Shown here: in pieces, positions 49,452-52,160 of the stretch
How the letters are laid out: each line of letters opens with the position of its first letter
How positions within the stretch are numbered: the first letter of the stretch is position 1
NCBI GenBank assembly: GCA_002716285.1
Contig: PBAM01000035.1
Location: 1-52,160 of the forward strand
DNA length: 52,160 nt
Direction: 5' to 3'
Origin: Acidimicrobiaceae bacterium
GTDB lineage: Bacteria; Actinomycetota; Acidimicrobiia; Acidimicrobiales; MedAcidi-G1
Program-made: the position numbers and the translations under genes
The notes under the pieces: generated by a model
The model's input: the letters and a program-made list of their open reading frames with translations, nothing else
What the model was told of the DNA's origin: nothing
The model's database searches: none

Positions 49452-52160
49452 TCAAACTTTTGCTCTTCTCTCAGCTAAAAGCTCGACTGCTCTCTCATCA
49501 GTAAGTTCTTCAACCGAATCACCCAATTGAAGACTCGCGTTGGTCGAACCATCAGTTACATAGGGTCCCCATTGGCCATCTTTTAAAAGGATCGGCTTTT
49601 CTGTTACAGGATCTACACCCAATTCTTTCAACGGAGGTTTGGCTGCTCTTCGCCCAAACTTTTTGGGTTGAGCGAGTAAATCTAAACATTGTTCTAAGGA
49701 AATTGTTAAGAGCTCCTCTTCAGTAGCAATGTTTCGAGTGTCTGACCCTTTCTTCAAATATGGCCCATAAGGACCATTCTGTACAGTTATTTCTTCACCA
49801 TCAGCTGGATCCACTCCGACTGTTCTTGGGAGACTAAGAAGTTGAAGAGCATCTTCAAAAGTGACTCTCTCTAAAGTCATAGTGTCAAAAAGAGAAGAAG
49901 TTTTAGGTTTGGGTTGTTGCTTCAACTCTTCGAAATGCTCGACCTCTGTAATGACTTGCTCCGTAGTTTCAAATTCCTTTAAAACTTCAGATAATTCTTC
50001 AAGGACTTTCATTTGTGATTCAGAATTCTTACTGCTTAATATCTCTTTTCTGTAACCCGAAATTTCAAAAATTTGGTTTAAGAGATCTGCAGGTGTGGGG
50101 GGATCAAGAGTAGAGATAGACCTGCAAAAATCAGTAAACTCTTTGATGCCTTTTAATGCCGTTCCTTTTATTTCTAATTTTTCTACTTGCTCTAAAGCAT
50201 CGAAAAGGCTCGAACCATTACTTTCTGCAAATGTTTTGGCCTTATCCAAAGAACTTTTACCTATCCCCCGTTTCGGAGAATTCAATACTCGTAAAACTGC
50301 ATCATCATTTTCAACTGAGATAGATAACTTTAGGTATGCAATTGCTATCTTCAAGACTTTTAAATGATGAGGTAGTCTAAACAACTTTCCTTCACGTGAA
50401 GAGGCTTTTGGCCATTGTGGAAACCGTCCTAATGAAACATACGGTCCGAATCTTCCTTGCTTTGCAACAATGGGTAGTCCTGTTTCCGGATCAATTCCCA
50501 ATTCTCTATCCGGTGGCGCATTTATATATTCAAGTGCTTTGTCAACCGTTAATTGATCGAGAGGTAAGTCTTCTGGAACCCCAGCAGTATCCTCACGACA
50601 CTCAACATAAGGCGACCTCGCATATCGCGCATAAACAGACTCTCCATCAGAAGTTTTCCCTAATGGCACGCCACAGACAGCCCTTGGGTCAATTTCATCT
50701 TCTCTCTCAACTACTTTCGTATGAAGTCCTATATCTCCGTCAAGGCCATCAAAATAGAAAGCTTGAAGATAAGCATTTTTTTCCCACATACCATTTGAAA
50801 TATCATCAAGTGCCACTTCCATTTCAGCTGTAAATTTGTAATCAACCAATTTTGGAAAATGCGCTTCTAATAACTGTGTTACTGCAAACCCTTTTACGGT
50901 GGGGATCAAAGCTGTTCCTTTTTTCCATGCATATCCTCGTTGAATAATTCGTCCAAGAATGGCTGCATAGGTACTTGGTCTTCCAATACCTTCTTCTTCT
51001 AATCTTTTGACTAATGAAGCTTCTGTATATCTAGCTGGTGGTTTTGTAACATGTCCCTCTGAGATGGAATCCACCACACTAACCGTCTGTCCAACCTTCA
51101 CTTCAGGCAAAACCTGATCCTCACCAGAAGAGTTTTCTTCATCTGTTTCGTTATCGTCTACATCTTCTATATAAACCTGCCGGAAACCTTGATGATTTAT
51201 AACCGTGCCAGACAAAGAAAAGATTAAAGATTTTTCTTTATTGCTTTTCTCATCTATTACCGAACCTTCGAGTTTTACGCTCACTGTCTCGCCAGTTGCA
51301 TCTGTCATCTGTGAAGCAATCGTCCTCTGCCAAATCATTTCATAAATCAGATACTCATCTTTTGACAACTCATTCGAGAGATCTCCAGGTGATTTAAAGT
51401 TTTCACCTGCGGGACGAATAGCTTCATGAGCTTCTTGCGCATTCCGTGTTTTGTTCTTATATGTACGTGCTTCATCCGGCAAATAATTAGCCCCATAAGA
51501 ACTTTCTATAGTTCTACGAGCAGCTAAAAGTGCAGTATCTGAAAGGGTCGTACTATCTGTTCTCATATAAGTAATGTGACCATTTTGATAAAGGCTCTGA
51601 GCTATTCCCATTGCTCGACTTGCGGAGAAACGAAGTTTCCTTCCAGCTTCTTGTTGGAAAGTTGACGTTGTGAATGGTGATGCTGGACGTCTTCGATAAG
51701 GTTTCGGTTCAACTGATACAACTTTTAAAACTTTTTGCTTCAACAGTGATGACAAGGTATTCGCTGAATTCTCATCAAGAACACTCACCGCATCAGAATT
51801 CCAATTTCCTTTTTCGTTGAAGTCTTTTCCTGTTGCTACACGTAGACCATCAATTTCTAATAGGCGAGCTGAAAAAAATTCATCATTGTCTGTGGTTGCA
51901 TCGATTTTCAATCCCCAATAATCAGCAGTTTTGAATTTCATTCGTTCGCGTTCACGCTCGATAACAAGTCGCGTGGCGGGACTTTGCACTCTTCCTGCTG
52001 AGGCACCTCCTCCGACTTTTGTTCTCGTTATATTGGATAGTTCAAATCCGTATATTCGATCCAGTATCCGACGTGCTTCCTGCGCCTCAACAAGATCTTT
52101 TCCTAAATCACGTGTGTTTTTCAAAGCTTCAGTAATAGCTTCTTTAGTGATTTCGTTAAA
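49452..52160 (-). CDS. topA: DNA topoisomerase I, 3' part only (start lies beyond window), with an internal UvrD/PcrA 2B-like insertion
   Basis: NTRDLGKDLVEAQEARRILDRIYGF, GRVQSPATRLVIERERE, HITYMRTDSTTLS, ARYTEASLVKRLEEEGIGRPSTYA, C-terminal repeats GPYVSLG, GPYGPYLKKG, GQWGPYVTDG; frame is open to the right edge (NEITKEAITEALKN). Confidence 0.96.
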   Translation of the reverse strand, partial: FNEITKEAITEALKNTRDLGKDLVEAQEARRILDRIYGFELSNITRTKVGGGASAGRVQSPATRLVIERERERMKFKTADYWGLKIDATTDNDEFFSARLLEIDGLRVATGKDFNEKGNWNSDAVSVLDENSANTLSSLLKQKVLKVVSVEPKPYRRRPASPFTTSTFQQEAGRKLRFSASRAMGIAQSLYQNGHITYMRTDSTTLSDTALLAARRTIESSYGANYLPDEARTYKNKTRNAQEAHEAIRPAGENFKSPGDLSNELSKDEYLIYEMIWQRTIASQMTDATGETVSVKLEGSVIDEKSNKEKSLIFSLSGTVINHQGFRQVYIEDVDDNETDEENSSGEDQVLPEVKVGQTVSVVDSISEGHVTKPPARYTEASLVKRLEEEGIGRPSTYAAILGRIIQRGYAWKKGTALIPTVKGFAVTQLLEAHFPKLVDYKFTAEMEVALDDISNGMWEKNAYLQAFYFDGLDGDIGLHTKVVEREDEIDPRAVCGVPLGKTSDGESVYARYARSPYVECREDTAGVPEDLPLDQLTVDKALEYINAPPDRELGIDPETGLPIVAKQGRFGPYVSLGRFPQWPKASSREGKLFRLPHHLKVLKIAIAYLKLSISVENDDAVLRVLNSPKRGIGKSSLDKAKTFAESNGSSLFDALEQVEKLEIKGTALKGIKEFTDFCRSISTLDPPTPADLLNQIFEISGYRKEILSSKNSESQMKVLEELSEVLKEFETTEQVITEVEHFEELKQQPKPKTSSLFDTMTLERVTFEDALQLLSLPRTVGVDPADGEEITVQNGPYGPYLKKGSDTRNIATEEELLTISLEQCLDLLAQPKKFGRRAAKPPLKELGVDPVTEKPILLKDGQWGPYVTDGSTNASLQLGDSVEELTDERAVELLAERRAKV

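Overview
The window looks like a streamlined, mostly low-GC chromosomal segment from an actinobacterium, probably a marine Acidimicrobiia-like lineage. That lineage call is inference from gene content: two WhiB proteins, UPF0182 plus a PDZ-Lon protease, a DUF2342-type metalloprotease, and a sucCD-purN-purH-folD-icd-mdh block. I support about 53 protein-coding genes and one initiator tRNA. Most of the window is core metabolism and housekeeping: sdhCAB, mdh, icd, sucCD, folD, purHN, moaE, mreB, surE, phoU/Na-Pi, tatA, holB, tmk, topA. The strongest anomaly is in topA at the right edge. An in-frame segment of about 165 aa that reads as a UvrD/PcrA 2B subdomain, including the RGIG duplex-contact motif, sits between two TopA C-terminal repeats, with no helicase motor motifs around it. 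Other points of interest: (i) a GC-rich FAD-oxidoreductase gene at the left edge, next to the 3' end of the initiator tRNA and bracketed by a degenerate copy of that tRNA end; (ii) a three-gene cluster with a stand-alone phosphohistidine swivel domain at 29.0-31.4 kb; (iii) a perfect terminator-like hairpin inside a DUF368 gene; (iv) a structured, repeat-containing sdh leader; (v) near-zero or negative spacing at all eight protein-coding convergent junctions. No CRISPR array, transposase or prophage was seen.
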